This document shows, piece by piece, positions 25,881-36,401 of a stretch of DNA of 64,000 nt. Position 1 is the first letter of the stretch, and every line of letters begins with the position of its first letter. The stretch covers positions 1 to 64,000 of the forward strand of contig NZ_JBNAGK010000002.1 in assembly GCF_049803835.1 (NCBI RefSeq), given 5' to 3'. Source of the stretch: Pacificoceanicola sp049803835. GTDB taxonomy: Bacteria; Pseudomonadota; Alphaproteobacteria; Rhodobacterales; Rhodobacteraceae. Position numbers and translations under genes: made by a program. The notes under the pieces are model-generated. The model was not told the origin of the DNA. It worked only from the letters and a program-made list of their open reading frames with translations, and searched no databases.

Positions 25881-27365
25881 TTATTCGCTCTCATCCAGCG
25901 TCAGCGCCACGAAGCGCGGGTCGCCGCCGCGGCGGACCAGCAGGAGGATGGACTTGCGTCCCGCCTCGCGGGCCTCGTCGATGCGGGCTTGCAGATCGTC
26001 CAGCGTCAGAACCTGGCTCTGCGACGCCTCGGTGATTACGTCGCCCTGACGCAGGCCCTTCTCGAAGGCCTCCGTGGTCTCGTCCACGCCGACCACGGCA
26101 AGGCCCTTGGTGCTCTCGTCGAGCTGCAGCTCGCCGCGCAGGTCCTCGGTCAGCGGCGACAGGGTCAGACCCATGATCTCCAGGCTGGAGGGCGCTTCCT
26201 GTTCGAGGTCATCCCCGGACATCGACGCGGGCACCGCGCCTTCCGCCTCTTCGCGGCGGCCAAGGGTGATCTTCAGCGTCTCGGTCTTGCCCTCGCGGTT
26301 CACCACCACGCGCACGGTCTTGCCGACCTGCGTGTTCGCGACCACGCGCACCAGCTGGCGGGTATCGACCACATCGACACCGTCGAAGCTGACGATCACG
26401 TCACCGGCCAGCATGCCGCCGTCCTTGGCGGGACCGTCCGGCACGTCGGAAACCAGCGCGCCCTCGGCCTTGTCGAGGCCAAGCGCCTCGGCCACGTCCG
26501 GGGTCACGTCCTGGATGCGCACGCCGAGCCAGCCGCGGCGGGTCTCGCCGAACTCCTTGAGCTGATCGACAACCTTCGTCACCACGTTCGACGCCATCGA
26601 GAAGCCGATGCCGATCGAGCCGCCGTTCGGCGACAGGATCGCGGTGTTCACGCCGATCACTTCGCCGTCCATGTTGAACAGCGGGCCGCCGGAGTTGCCG
26701 CGGTTGATGGCGGCGTCGGTCTGGATGTAGTCGTCATAGGTGCCCGAAAGCGCCCGGTTGCGGGCGGAGACGATCCCGGCGGAGACCGAGAAGCCCTGCC
26801 CCAGCGGGTTGCCCATCGCCATGACCCAATCGCCGACGCGCGACTTGTCGCTGTCACCGAAGCTCACGAATTTCAGCGGCTTGTCCGCCTCGACCTTCAA
26901 GAGCGCGATGTCGGTGTTCGGGTCGGTGCCGATCAGCTGCGCCGGCAGCGTCATGCCTTCGAAGAACTCGATCTCGATCTCGTCGGCACCTTCGATCACG
27001 TGGTTGTTGGTGACGATGAAACCATCCTCGGAGATCACGAACCCGGAGCCGAGCGCGGACGAGCGGCGCGGCTGGCGGTCACCCGGGCCCTGACGGTCCT
27101 GGAACTCGCGGAAGAAATCCTCGAAGGGCGAGCCTTCTGGCACGATCCCCTGGGGACCCGTGCGGCCCGCGACGGTGGTCGAGGTCGTGATGTTGACCAC
27201 GGAGGGGCTGATTGCCTCGGCGAGGTCCGCGAACGTCTCGGGGGCACCACGGGCGTGGGCCATGAGCGATTGCGAAAGAATGAGCACCATCGACAGCGTG
27301 GACAGCCAGAACACCCGCAGGGGTGTGGCCCGGTCCCGCATCAATGCTTCGGATTGAGGTTTCAC
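25881..27365 (-). CDS. Do-like periplasmic serine protease (DegP/HtrA family)
   Basis: This 494-residue protein has a signal peptide (residues 9-38), a trypsin-like domain with the catalytic triad in VTNNHVIEG (His), NTDIALLKV (Asp) and NRGNSGGPLF (Ser), and two PDZ domains from about residues 265 and 395. It degrades or refolds damaged envelope proteins in the periplasm. The GTG at 27365 is chosen because AAGGAGTT lies 7 bases upstream; the frame could extend to 27446. A heat-shock-like promoter lies at 27444-27468. In related genomes it usually follows hflK-hflC-DUF2065, from which it is separated here by two opposite-strand genes. Confidence 0.95.
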   Translation of the reverse strand: MKPQSEALMRDRATPLRVFWLSTLSMVLILSQSLMAHARGAPETFADLAEAISPSVVNITTSTTVAGRTGPQGIVPEGSPFEDFFREFQDRQGPGDRQPRRSSALGSGFVISEDGFIVTNNHVIEGADEIEIEFFEGMTLPAQLIGTDPNTDIALLKVEADKPLKFVSFGDSDKSRVGDWVMAMGNPLGQGFSVSAGIVSARNRALSGTYDDYIQTDAAINRGNSGGPLFNMDGEVIGVNTAILSPNGGSIGIGFSMASNVVTKVVDQLKEFGETRRGWLGVRIQDVTPDVAEALGLDKAEGALVSDVPDGPAKDGGMLAGDVIVSFDGVDVVDTRQLVRVVANTQVGKTVRVVVNREGKTETLKITLGRREEAEGAVPASMSGDDLEQEAPSSLEIMGLTLSPLTEDLRGELQLDESTKGLAVVGVDETTEAFEKGLRQGDVITEASQSQVLTLDDLQARIDEAREAGRKSILLLVRRGGDPRFVALTLDESE

Positions 27366-27443
27366 TTGGAACTCCTTCGTTTGTGCCAGAGGGCGTGCAC
27401 TCCCATACACCGCCGCCTGCCTCCTGTTTTCCAGTGTGGCAAA

Positions 27444-27468
27444 CATAGGGGTTTACGCGCAACACCAA
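27444..27468 (-). promoter_or_regulatory. Possible RpoH (heat-shock) promoter of degP
   Basis: On the minus strand TTGGTG is separated by 11 bases from CCCCTATG, close to the sigma-32 pattern TTGAAA-N11-13-CCCCATNT. A predicted start near 27436 gives a leader of about 70 bases. Confidence 0.35.
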
Positions 27469-27606
27469 AGCCGCGAAATGCGCATCTCAAGCAAGAGTGA
27501 TCCTGCTGTGAGGGAACATCCGCCGACCGGAAGGCTTGACGCAGGCGGGAAATTGCGCTCGCCTGTAACGAGAATTGCTTTCTGACCCCACAGCCGGGCA
27601 AAATTC

Positions 27607-28332
27607 ATGGATCAAGCCGAGTTCAACACCCGTCTCGTTGCCGCGCTGGAGCGCTGGCAACCCGAGCTGGGCGAGGCCGAACAGGCGGAAAAGGCGCGAA
27701 AGAAAGCGGAATCGGACGCCACCGCCGCCCGCATCAAGCGCATCGAGAAAGTCTCTGCCGCCTCGCGGAGCAACTGGTTCTGGTTCTTCGGCGTACTCGC
27801 CTATGCAGTGATCACGATCATGGGTTTGGAGGATCGCGCCTTCTTCACCGGCGGCGCGGAGACGAAGCTGCCGATCCTGAATTTCTCGGTCGACTTCACG
27901 TGGTTCGTCGTGCTCGCCCCGGCGCTGATCGCCGTGGTCTATGGCTACCTGCACAACCTGATCGAACAGCTCTGGCAGGATCTGGCGGATCTGCCGCCCA
28001 CCGGCGACGACGGGCTGGCCATTTCGGCGCAGCTGCCGGTCTGGCTGCTGATCGACTTCGCCCTGTCTCTGCGCGGCTGGCTGCGGCCGAAGGAGTCGCC
28101 CTCCTCGCATTTCTCGCCTCTTGGCATCATGGGATCGCTCGGCATTGCGCTGCTGATCTGGGCCGCCGGACCGGCGGTGGTCGCCGTCTACTGGGCCAAG
28201 GCCGCGATCGTCCACGCCCCCGTGCCCGTGCTGCTCAACGGCGCGTTCTTCTTCTACTGCCTGCTCACGGCCTGGCTGAGCGCCTCATCGCTGGTCCTGT
28301 CGATGTTGCCCGACCCGGAGGCCGACACATGA
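27607..28332 (+). CDS. Four-helix membrane protein, partner of the pentapeptide-repeat gene (241 aa)
   Basis: No named family is recognised. The first 50 residues are charged and probably coiled coil (LGEAEQAEKARKKAESDATAAR). Then come four hydrophobic segments: WFWFFGVLAYAVITIMGL, WFVVLAPALIAVVYGYL, GSLGIALLIWAAGPAVVAVYW and GAFFFYCLLTAWLSASSLVL. The stop overlaps the start of the next gene by 4 bases (ATGA), so the two proteins are made together and may form a complex in the inner membrane. The pair is inserted between DUF2065 and degP on the opposite strand. Confidence 0.82.
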   Translation: MDQAEFNTRLVAALERWQPELGEAEQAEKARKKAESDATAARIKRIEKVSAASRSNWFWFFGVLAYAVITIMGLEDRAFFTGGAETKLPILNFSVDFTWFVVLAPALIAVVYGYLHNLIEQLWQDLADLPPTGDDGLAISAQLPVWLLIDFALSLRGWLRPKESPSSHFSPLGIMGSLGIALLIWAAGPAVVAVYWAKAAIVHAPVPVLLNGAFFFYCLLTAWLSASSLVLSMLPDPEADT

Positions 28333-29786
28333 GGATCAAGCCGAGATTCTGGTCGCAGACGCCGCAACGCCCCCAGAACACCAAAACGATCCTTGGCAAG
28401 GGAACGGTCGAAATGGTCCGCCCGGACCCGGCCAACGCGACGCGCCTGCCCGGCGGTCAGCTGGCGTATTATGGCGTCTCGGTGCTGGTGTTCGCGCTCG
28501 CCGCGGCCGCCATCGCCACGATCAGCCTGTCGCGCATCGGCGCTCTGCCCGCCGGGCTGTCGGCCCTGCCGGTGTGGCTGGCCCCGCCGATGCGCACCGC
28601 CGATCTGCCGCAATCGGCCTTCACCACCCTGCCCGCCGACTGGCGCGACCGCGATACGGCGCAGCGCGATCACCTGACCACCTGGTGCAAGCGCGCCGAC
28701 ACGCAGGACTGTCCCGTCGGCCCGGACGCCGTGAGAGCGGCGCTGCAGGACCCGGCGTTCCTCGCCCATTTCGCGCAGGAGCGCAGCGCCCGCATCAAGG
28801 CGCTGCCGAAGACCGGCCCGAGCCCGCGCGACCTGCGCGGCGCCAACCTCGCGTTCAGCGAAATGACCGGGGCAAACCTGCACGGCGCACGGCTCGACAG
28901 CGCGACCCTGACCGGCAGCACGCTGGAAGAGGCCACGCTGACCGGCGCGGGGCTGGACGGCACCGCCCTGTCCCAGGCCAACCTCATCGCCGCCCGGCTC
29001 TCCCCCGCCGAAGGCACCATGGCCCGGCTCGACCTGCGCCGCAGCGACCTGCGCGGCGCTGCGCTGACCTCGGACCCGGATCGGGGCGAGGCGATCGAGG
29101 GCGACTTCCGGGGCGCACGGATGGACTTGGCAACGCTGGGCGGAACCCTCCGCGGCCGCTTCGGCAACGCCAGCGAACAGTTCTTCTCGATGCGAAACGC
29201 CGACCTGTCCGGCGCGCGTCTCGATACGGCGCTGATCTGGCTGCCCTACGAGTCGGACGCCCTGCATGGCGTCAGGCTCGGAGCGGCAGGCAGGCAATAT
29301 TCCGACCTGCTGAACGGGCCGACCAGCCCGCAACTGCTGGCCCAGATCGTCAATGACCTGCCGACAGCCGCCTTCGCGGGGAGTGCGCTCGCCGGGCTCG
29401 ACCTGCGGAGCGCCGCGCCGATCACCGGCAAGCCGGAACTCGACAGGCTGCTCTACGCCAAGGCGCTGCGCAACAGCTTCGGCGATGCCCAGGTCCGCCT
29501 GCCGGACGGGGTGGACCGCCCCTGCCACTGGTTGACCCGCCCCGGCGACACGCTGATCAACGACGATGCCGCGTTTCTCGGTGCCTGGCGGGCGTGGCGA
29601 CAGCGCGGCGGCGATCCGTCCTGGCCGCCCGCCGGGTTGCTCGCGCCCGGCGAGACCTGGGCGGCGCTGCAATCCGTGGACCCCCGGGACGACCTGCTGC
29701 CCCCCGCCGCGCTCTGCACCTGGGACAGCTGCGACTGCGCCGCTGTCGAAGACTGGCGCACCGGCCAGCCCGGACAGGGCGGATAA
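28329..29786 (+). CDS. Membrane-anchored pentapeptide-repeat protein (485 aa)
   Basis: A single transmembrane helix lies at about residues 46-66 (YYGVSVLVFALAAAAIATISL). From about 165 to 330 run pentapeptide repeats of the A(N/D)LxG type (LRGANLAFS, MTGANLHGARLDSATL, DLRRSDLRGAAL, RNADLSGARLD), which fold as a right-handed square helix. The last 150 residues are unrelated and end with a Cys-rich CTWDSCDC. The start at 28329 overlaps the previous stop; the frame going back to 27900 is a shadow of the membrane-protein gene. Function is unknown; the topology suggests a periplasmic repeat domain. Confidence 0.85.
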   Translation: MRIKPRFWSQTPQRPQNTKTILGKGTVEMVRPDPANATRLPGGQLAYYGVSVLVFALAAAAIATISLSRIGALPAGLSALPVWLAPPMRTADLPQSAFTTLPADWRDRDTAQRDHLTTWCKRADTQDCPVGPDAVRAALQDPAFLAHFAQERSARIKALPKTGPSPRDLRGANLAFSEMTGANLHGARLDSATLTGSTLEEATLTGAGLDGTALSQANLIAARLSPAEGTMARLDLRRSDLRGAALTSDPDRGEAIEGDFRGARMDLATLGGTLRGRFGNASEQFFSMRNADLSGARLDTALIWLPYESDALHGVRLGAAGRQYSDLLNGPTSPQLLAQIVNDLPTAAFAGSALAGLDLRSAAPITGKPELDRLLYAKALRNSFGDAQVRLPDGVDRPCHWLTRPGDTLINDDAAFLGAWRAWRQRGGDPSWPPAGLLAPGETWAALQSVDPRDDLLPPAALCTWDSCDCAAVEDWRTGQPGQGG

Positions 29787-29799
29787 TTTCGGTCTGAAT

Positions 29800-29987
29800 T
29801 CACCCCCGCGCGATCCAGAGCACGATCACCCCGGTCACCAGCGTCAGCAACCCCAGCGACCGCCGCGCCTCCAGCGGCATGGCACGCAGCGCCTCGAGCA
29901 GGCGCTCCACAAGCGAAGGGGCCAGTGCGTACACCAGCCCCTCGATCACCAGAACCATGCCGATCCCGGCCAGGATGTCCGATCCGC

Positions 29988-29991
<4 letters not shown>
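29800..29991 (-). CDS. DUF2065 membrane protein (YjeT-like, 63 aa)
   Basis: This very small protein has two hydrophobic helices (DILAGIGMVLVIEGLVYAL and LGLLTLVTGVIVLWIA) flanking a charged middle with the family pattern PxxxRRSLGL. Its start overlaps the hflC stop by 4 bases, so it is part of the hflK-hflC operon. The function of DUF2065 is not known; its constant place beside hflKC implies a role with that membrane complex. Confidence 0.9.
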
Positions 29992-30968
<977 letters not shown>

Positions 30969-30969
30969 C

Positions 30970-32115
30970 TCAGTTCTCCCCCCGGCGCAGCTCGTTCAGC
31001 GGCAGGTAGGGCACGACACCCCCGCTCCCGCCGGACCCGGACAGCGACTCGTCAAGGATCATCTTGTCGACGCTGCCCAGAACATTTTCCATCGTCTCCA
31101 GGTACATGCGTCGCCGCGTCACCTCCGGCGCCTTGGCATATTCCTCGCGCACGGCGCTGAACCGGCTGGCCTCACCCAGCGCGTCGTTCACAACCTGCGC
31201 CCGGTAACCTTCGGCCACCTGCACGGTCTGCGCCGCCTGACCGCGCGCTTCGGCAACGACCCGGTTGGCATAGGCGTCGGCCTGCCGTTCGAGCCGGTCG
31301 CGCTCCTGCTCGGCGGCCTGCACCTCGCGGAAGGCGTCGATCACCTCGCGGGGCGGATCGGCCCCTTCGAGGTTCACCCGCACGATGCTGATGCCGCTGT
31401 CATATTCGTCCATCGTCGCCTGGATCTGCTCCCGGGCCTGATCGGCGATGAGCCCCCGGTCCCGGTTGAGGATCGGGGCGAGATTGCTGGCGGCGATGAT
31501 CTCGCGCATGACCGATTCCGAAGCCGCCTGCACAGTCAGCTCCGGGTCGCGGATGTTGAACAGCAGGTTCGCCGGGTTGTTGATGTTCCAGACCACCTGG
31601 AACTCGATGTCCACGATGTTGGCATCCGTGGTCAGCATCAGCCCGTCGTTGCCCGCCCGGCCGCCGCCGATGTTCTCGGTGCGCTCGGACGTGACGTTCA
31701 CGACCTCATAGGTCACGAAGGGCCAGGGCGCGAAGTTCAGACCCGGGTCGCCGATGCCGTACTCCTTGCCGAGCAGAAGCTCGACCGACTGCTCTTCGGG
31801 CTTCACCGTGTAGAAACTGCCGAACCCCCAGAGCACGACAAGCGCCAGCACGCCCAGTGCCACGGTGCCCTTGCCGAAGCCCGGTCCCTGTCCGCCGCCG
31901 CCCATGCCGCCGCCGGGCCGGCCGGAGCCGCCGCCCTTGCCGCCCATCAGCACGCGCAGGCGCTCCTGACCCTTTTTCATCAGCTCGTCGATCTCGGGGA
32001 TCTGGCTGTCCTCGGGACGGCGTCCGCCGCCGCCTCCGCCGCCCGACGGGGGGCGCGAACCGCCACCGTTCGAACCACCGCCGCCCCCCCAGGGGCCGCC
32101 GCTGTTTCCTGCCAT
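30970..32115 (-). CDS. hflK: HflK, modulator of FtsH protease (SPFH/band-7 protein)
   Basis: The first 75 residues are glycine-rich and disordered (GGPWGGGGGSNGGGS and similar), as usual for HflK. A membrane anchor near residues 82-102 (TVALGVLALVVLWGFGSFYTV) and an SPFH domain (VKPEEQSVELLLGKE onward) follow. The helical region EVQAAEQERDRLERQADAYANRVVAEARG is the shared HflK/C coiled coil. It is the first gene of hflK-hflC-DUF2065. The 109 bases up to the glutathione reductase gene show no clear terminator. Confidence 0.96.
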   Translation of the reverse strand: MAGNSGGPWGGGGGSNGGGSRPPSGGGGGGGRRPEDSQIPEIDELMKKGQERLRVLMGGKGGGSGRPGGGMGGGGQGPGFGKGTVALGVLALVVLWGFGSFYTVKPEEQSVELLLGKEYGIGDPGLNFAPWPFVTYEVVNVTSERTENIGGGRAGNDGLMLTTDANIVDIEFQVVWNINNPANLLFNIRDPELTVQAASESVMREIIAASNLAPILNRDRGLIADQAREQIQATMDEYDSGISIVRVNLEGADPPREVIDAFREVQAAEQERDRLERQADAYANRVVAEARGQAAQTVQVAEGYRAQVVNDALGEASRFSAVREEYAKAPEVTRRRMYLETMENVLGSVDKMILDESLSGSGGSGGVVPYLPLNELRRGEN

Positions 32116-32224
32116 GAAGTCCGTTCCTTCCTTCTTGGTCTTTGATCGTTACCCGGGACGCTGCCCGATCAGTGTAGGTTTTTTGTCAGGCTTGATGCCT
32201 AATCTGTGCATATATTCGGGAGAT

Positions 32225-33670
32225 TCAAGCGGTTCTCACCGGGTTTCGCATGGTCACGAGTTCTTCCGACATGGTCGGATGCACCGCGACCGTGCGGTCG
32301 AAATCCTCCTTGGTCGCGCCCATCTTTACGGCAATGCCCACCATCTGGATGAGCTCCCCCGCGCCGGGCGCGACAATGTGACAGCCCAGAACCTTCCGCG
32401 TCGCCTTGGAAACGATCAGTTTCATCAACACGCGCCCCTCACCCTCGGCAAAGGCGGTCTGCATGGGCCGGAAGGAGGTGGCATAGACCTCGATCTCCTC
32501 CTGCTCCCGCGCGGCCTCCTCGCTCAGACCGACGGTGCCCAGTTCCGGCTGGGTGAACACCGCGCTCGGGATCAGGTCGTGGTCGACCTCGGTCGGGTTG
32601 CCCTTGAACACCGTCTCGACGAAGGCCATGCCCTCGCGGATCGCCACCGGGGTCAGGTTCACCCGGTCCGTCACGTCGCCGATGGCATAGACCGAAGGCA
32701 CCGTCGTCTGGCTGTAGCCATCCACCTTGATCTCGCCCTTGCGGCCCAGTTCGATGCCAAGCGCCTCCAGACCCATGTCATCGGTGTTTGGCCTGCGGCC
32801 CGTGGCAAAGAACACCGCGTCGAATTCCCGGGTCTGGCCGTTGGTGGCCTTCACGTGGATCGGCTTGCCGGGCTGGACCTTCGAGTCCTTCGGCGCGCCG
32901 CCGTATTGCAGGTCTTCCACCGGCGCGATCAGCCCGTCGTCCTCGTCCTCGTCGCCGCAATGCATCTCCACGATGTCGGTGCCGAGGTGCAGATTGATGC
33001 CCCGCTGCTCCATGCTGTCGGCGATCAACCCCCGCGCCTCGTCATCGAAGCCGCGCAGGATCTGGGCGCCGCGGTAATACTGCGTCACCTCGACGCCGAG
33101 CCCGTGCAGGATGCAGGCAAATTCGCAGGCGATATAGCCACCGCCGACGATCAGAACCCGTTTCGGCAGCGCGTCGAGATGGAAGATGTCGTCCGACACC
33201 ATCCCCAGATGCGCGTTCTTCAGATCCGGCCGCACCGGCCGCCCGCCGGTGGCGATGAGGATGTGCCGGGCGGTCTTCACCTCGCCGGTGGACAGCTCCA
33301 CCGTGTGGGCATCCTTCAACCGGGCGCGGGCGTCGAAGGTCTCGACCCCGGAGCCCTTGAGCAGCTTGCGATAGACCGCCTCCAGCCGGTCCAGTTCGGC
33401 CTCCAGCTTGGCCTTGAACCGATCCCAGTGGAAATCCCCGTCCGCCATGTCCCAGCCATAAGCCCGCGCCTCCTGCGCCGCATGGCGGTACTCGCTGGCA
33501 AAGACCATCAGCTTCTTCGGCACGCAGCCCCGGATCACGCAGGTCCCGCCGTAACGATCCTCCTCCGCCAGCGCCACCTTCGCGCCCGCCTCTCCCGCCG
33601 CGACCCGCGCCGCACGCACGCCGCCGGAGCCGCCGCCGATGACGAAGAGATCGTAGTCGAATTCGCTCAT
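32225..33670 (-). CDS. gor: Glutathione-disulfide reductase
   Basis: The 481-residue flavoenzyme reduces oxidised glutathione with NADPH. It shows the FAD-binding IGGGSGGVRAAR, the redox-active disulfide GGTCVIRGCVPKK at about residues 42-54, the NADPH-binding VGGGYIACEFA near 180, and the C-terminal HPTMSEE motif whose His acts as the base. The GGTCVIRGCVPKK form is that of plant and many bacterial glutathione reductases. It runs in the same direction as hflK. The upstream gap holds the third copy of the dispersed repeat. Confidence 0.95.
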   Translation of the reverse strand: MSEFDYDLFVIGGGSGGVRAARVAAGEAGAKVALAEEDRYGGTCVIRGCVPKKLMVFASEYRHAAQEARAYGWDMADGDFHWDRFKAKLEAELDRLEAVYRKLLKGSGVETFDARARLKDAHTVELSTGEVKTARHILIATGGRPVRPDLKNAHLGMVSDDIFHLDALPKRVLIVGGGYIACEFACILHGLGVEVTQYYRGAQILRGFDDEARGLIADSMEQRGINLHLGTDIVEMHCGDEDEDDGLIAPVEDLQYGGAPKDSKVQPGKPIHVKATNGQTREFDAVFFATGRRPNTDDMGLEALGIELGRKGEIKVDGYSQTTVPSVYAIGDVTDRVNLTPVAIREGMAFVETVFKGNPTEVDHDLIPSAVFTQPELGTVGLSEEAAREQEEIEVYATSFRPMQTAFAEGEGRVLMKLIVSKATRKVLGCHIVAPGAGELIQMVGIAVKMGATKEDFDRTVAVHPTMSEELVTMRNPVRTA

Positions 33671-34031
33671 GACGTGTCCTTTACCTGTCTCTGCTTGGGG
33701 TATTTCATATGGGACGTGGCTTGGCCAGACACCAGAGCGCAGAACCCTTCGCAGGCGGCCCGGGGCACAGCCCCGGGCTACGCAGCGTCCCGCCGATCAC
33801 GGATCTGTTGCACAGTCTTACAGCAGGCACGCGGTCGCCCGGTCTTTGCAGCCTCGGAGGGAGGCGCGTTTGCAGAGGTCCGAATGAGGTATTTATGGAC
33901 CAAAGAAGCCCGGGACAGCGCTCCCGCCGCCCCTGCCGCGCCGAAGGGCATCGGGCGAAATCCGCCGCCGGAACCGTCCATGTCCGCAGTTGTATCTTGC
34001 CAAGTCAGACCCGATGCGCCAGTCAACCGCC
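33671..34031. repeat. Intergenic region between gor and folP with repeat copy 3
   Basis: This 361-base divergent gap contains the repeat core GGTATTT-AT-GGACCAAAGAAG at 33888-33908, followed by GC-rich sequence, and a partial look-alike (GGTATTTCATATGGGAC) near 33699. No convincing gene is seen. Promoters for gor and folP must lie here, but I cannot place them. Confidence 0.7.
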
Positions 34032-35048
34032 ATGAACACCGACTATTATCGCCCGCTGATCCGCTTCGACGCGCCCCGCCCGGACCATGCCCTGCCTGTC
34101 GCGGGCGGCCCGGGATGGTTCACCCATGCCGATCACCTGCGCCGCGGCGCGCCTGCCACCGAGGTTCCGCTCGACGCGGTCCCGCAGGACTGGCGCGACC
34201 GGATCAGTGCGCCGCGGCCCGACATCGCCGGGATGAGGCTCGACCATCCGAACCTGATGGGAATCCTCAACGTCACCCCCGACAGCTTCTCCGACGGCGG
34301 CCGGCACAACATCGCGGCCCTCGCGCTCAAGCACGCACTGGCCATGGCAAGCCAGGGCGCGGACATCATCGACGTCGGCGGCGAGAGCACCCGTCCCGGC
34401 TCGCTGGAAGTGCCCGCCGAGGCAGAGATCGCCCGGATCGAGCCGGTTATCCGCGCTCTGCGCCACGAGGTTGGCGTGCCGATCTCCATCGACACCCGAA
34501 AGACCGCCGTGGCGCGCGTCGCCGTCGCCGAAGGCGCGGCGCTAGTCAACGATGTCTCCGGCTTCACCTTTGACCCCTGCCTCGCGGGCTATTGCGCCGA
34601 AACCGCCTTGCCGGTCTGCGTCATGCACACCCAGGGCCTGCCGGAAACCATGCACCTGAACCCGCAATACGGCGATGTGCTGCTCGATGTCTTCGACTTC
34701 CTCATGGCGCAGATCGCCCTGCTGGAGGCGCGCGGCATCCCCCGCGCCCGCATCCTCGTCGACCCCGGCATCGGTTTCGGCAAATCGCTGCAGCACAACC
34801 TCACCCTGATGCGCAACCTGTCGCTGTTCCATGCCACCGGTTGCGCCGTGCTGCTCGGGGCCTCGCGCAAGGGCTTCATCCGCACCATCACCGGCGCGAA
34901 CCCGGCCGATGCCCGCATGCCCGGCTCCATTGCTGCCGCCCTCGCCGGCGCCGCCCAGGGCGTGCAGGTCATCCGCGTCCACGACGTTGCCGAGACCGCC
35001 CAGGCGCTGGCGCTCTGGCGTGCGATCACCCTCGGATTCCAGGAGTAA
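34032..35048 (+). CDS. folP: Dihydropteroate synthase
   Basis: The enzyme joins p-aminobenzoate to dihydropterin pyrophosphate in folate synthesis and is the sulfonamide target. The core TIM barrel begins at LMGILNVTPDSFSDGG near residue 75, then DIIDVGGESTRPGS, and later DPGIGFGKSLQHN. About 70 extra residues at the N-terminus are common in Rhodobacteraceae FolP. The ATG at 34032 is chosen over the frame start at 33990. It sits 6 bases upstream of glmM, and the two form an operon. Confidence 0.95.
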   Translation: MNTDYYRPLIRFDAPRPDHALPVAGGPGWFTHADHLRRGAPATEVPLDAVPQDWRDRISAPRPDIAGMRLDHPNLMGILNVTPDSFSDGGRHNIAALALKHALAMASQGADIIDVGGESTRPGSLEVPAEAEIARIEPVIRALRHEVGVPISIDTRKTAVARVAVAEGAALVNDVSGFTFDPCLAGYCAETALPVCVMHTQGLPETMHLNPQYGDVLLDVFDFLMAQIALLEARGIPRARILVDPGIGFGKSLQHNLTLMRNLSLFHATGCAVLLGASRKGFIRTITGANPADARMPGSIAAALAGAAQGVQVIRVHDVAETAQALALWRAITLGFQE

Positions 35049-35054
35049 CCCGTC

Positions 35055-36401
35055 ATGACCCGCAAACTGTTCGGCACCGATGGCGTGCGTGGCAAGGCCA
35101 ACACCTACCCGATGACACCGGAACTGGCGCTGACCCTCGGCGCCGCCGTGGGCCGGCACTTCCGCCGCGAGCACCAGGGCGTGCACCGCGTCGTCATCGG
35201 CAAGGACACCCGCCTGTCGGGCTACATGTTCGAGAATGCCCTGACCGCCGGGCTGACCTCCACCGGCATGAACGTGCTGCTGCTCGGTCCGGTTCCGACA
35301 CCCGCCGTGGGCCTGCTGACCACCTCGATGCGCGCCGACCTCGGCATCATGATCTCGGCCTCGCACAACCTCGCCGATGACAATGGCATCAAGTTCTTCG
35401 GCCCGGACGGCTTCAAGCTTTCGGACGCGGTCGAAGCGCAGATCGAGGAGCTGGTGGACGAGGGCCCGCAACCCGCGGCCCCCGGCAACATCGGCCGCGC
35501 CAAGCGCGTCGACGACGGCCGCTTCCGCTACCAGGAGCGGGTCAAGTCCACCCTGCCGCACGGCATGCGGCTCGACGGGGTGAAGGTGGTGATCGATTGC
35601 GCCAACGGCGCCGCCTACAAGACCGCGCCGGAGGTGCTCTGGGAACTGGGCGCGGACGTGATCCCCGTCGGCACCACGCCGAATGGCCTGAACATCAACG
35701 CCGAATGCGGCTCGACCAAGCCGCAGATCGCCGCGGAAACCGTGATCGCCCATGGCGCGGACGTGGGACTCTGCCTCGATGGCGACGCCGACCGCATCAT
35801 CCTGATCGACGAGACCGGCGCGGTGGCGGACGGCGATCAGATCATGGCGCTGATGGCGGCCCGCTGGGCCGAGGAAGAGCGTCTGCGCGGCGGTGCGCTG
35901 GTGGCGACGGTGATGTCGAACCTTGGGCTGGAGCGGTTCATGCAGAGCCGCGGGCTCCGGCTGGAGCGCACCAAGGTGGGCGACCGTTACGTGGTCGAGG
36001 CCATGCGGTCCAGGGGCTTCAACCTGGGCGGCGAACAGTCCGGCCATATCGTGATGACCGATTATGCCACCACCGGCGACGGGCTGATGGCGGGGTTGCA
36101 GTTCCTCGCCGAGATGGTCCGCACCGGCCACCCGGCCTCGCGCCTCGCCCGCAACTTCGAACCGGTGCCGCAACTGCTGAAGAACGTGCGCTACGCCGCG
36201 GGCAAGACGCCGCTGGAGACGCTGGCGGTTCAGCAGGCCATTGCCAGCGCCGAGGCGGACCTGACCGGCAAGGGGCGGCTTCTGATCCGCAAATCAGGCA
36301 CCGAGCCGCTGATCCGTGTGATGGCGGAATGCGAGGACGAGGGGCTGCTGACCCGGGTGGTCGACGGGATCGTGGCCGAGGTCAAGGCGGTGGCCGGGTA
36401 G
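35055..36401 (+). CDS. glmM: Phosphoglucosamine mutase
   Basis: GlmM converts glucosamine 6-phosphate to glucosamine 1-phosphate for peptidoglycan and LPS precursors. The 448-residue protein starts RKLFGTDGVRGKAN, and has the phosphoserine loop GIMISASHN near residue 100, the metal-binding DGDADR near 242, and the sugar-binding GGEQSGH and RKSGTEPLIRVM motifs. The start at 35055 has an AGGAGT site overlapping the folP stop. Folate and cell-wall genes being paired is usual in bacteria. Confidence 0.97.
   Translation: MTRKLFGTDGVRGKANTYPMTPELALTLGAAVGRHFRREHQGVHRVVIGKDTRLSGYMFENALTAGLTSTGMNVLLLGPVPTPAVGLLTTSMRADLGIMISASHNLADDNGIKFFGPDGFKLSDAVEAQIEELVDEGPQPAAPGNIGRAKRVDDGRFRYQERVKSTLPHGMRLDGVKVVIDCANGAAYKTAPEVLWELGADVIPVGTTPNGLNINAECGSTKPQIAAETVIAHGADVGLCLDGDADRIILIDETGAVADGDQIMALMAARWAEEERLRGGALVATVMSNLGLERFMQSRGLRLERTKVGDRYVVEAMRSRGFNLGGEQSGHIVMTDYATTGDGLMAGLQFLAEMVRTGHPASRLARNFEPVPQLLKNVRYAAGKTPLETLAVQQAIASAEADLTGKGRLLIRKSGTEPLIRVMAECEDEGLLTRVVDGIVAEVKAVAG

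Noticed and set aside
27900..28328. 143-residue N-terminal extension of the pentapeptide-repeat frame
   Set aside because: It overlaps the membrane-protein gene in another frame, is Arg-rich, and the ATGA overlap gives a better start at 28329.
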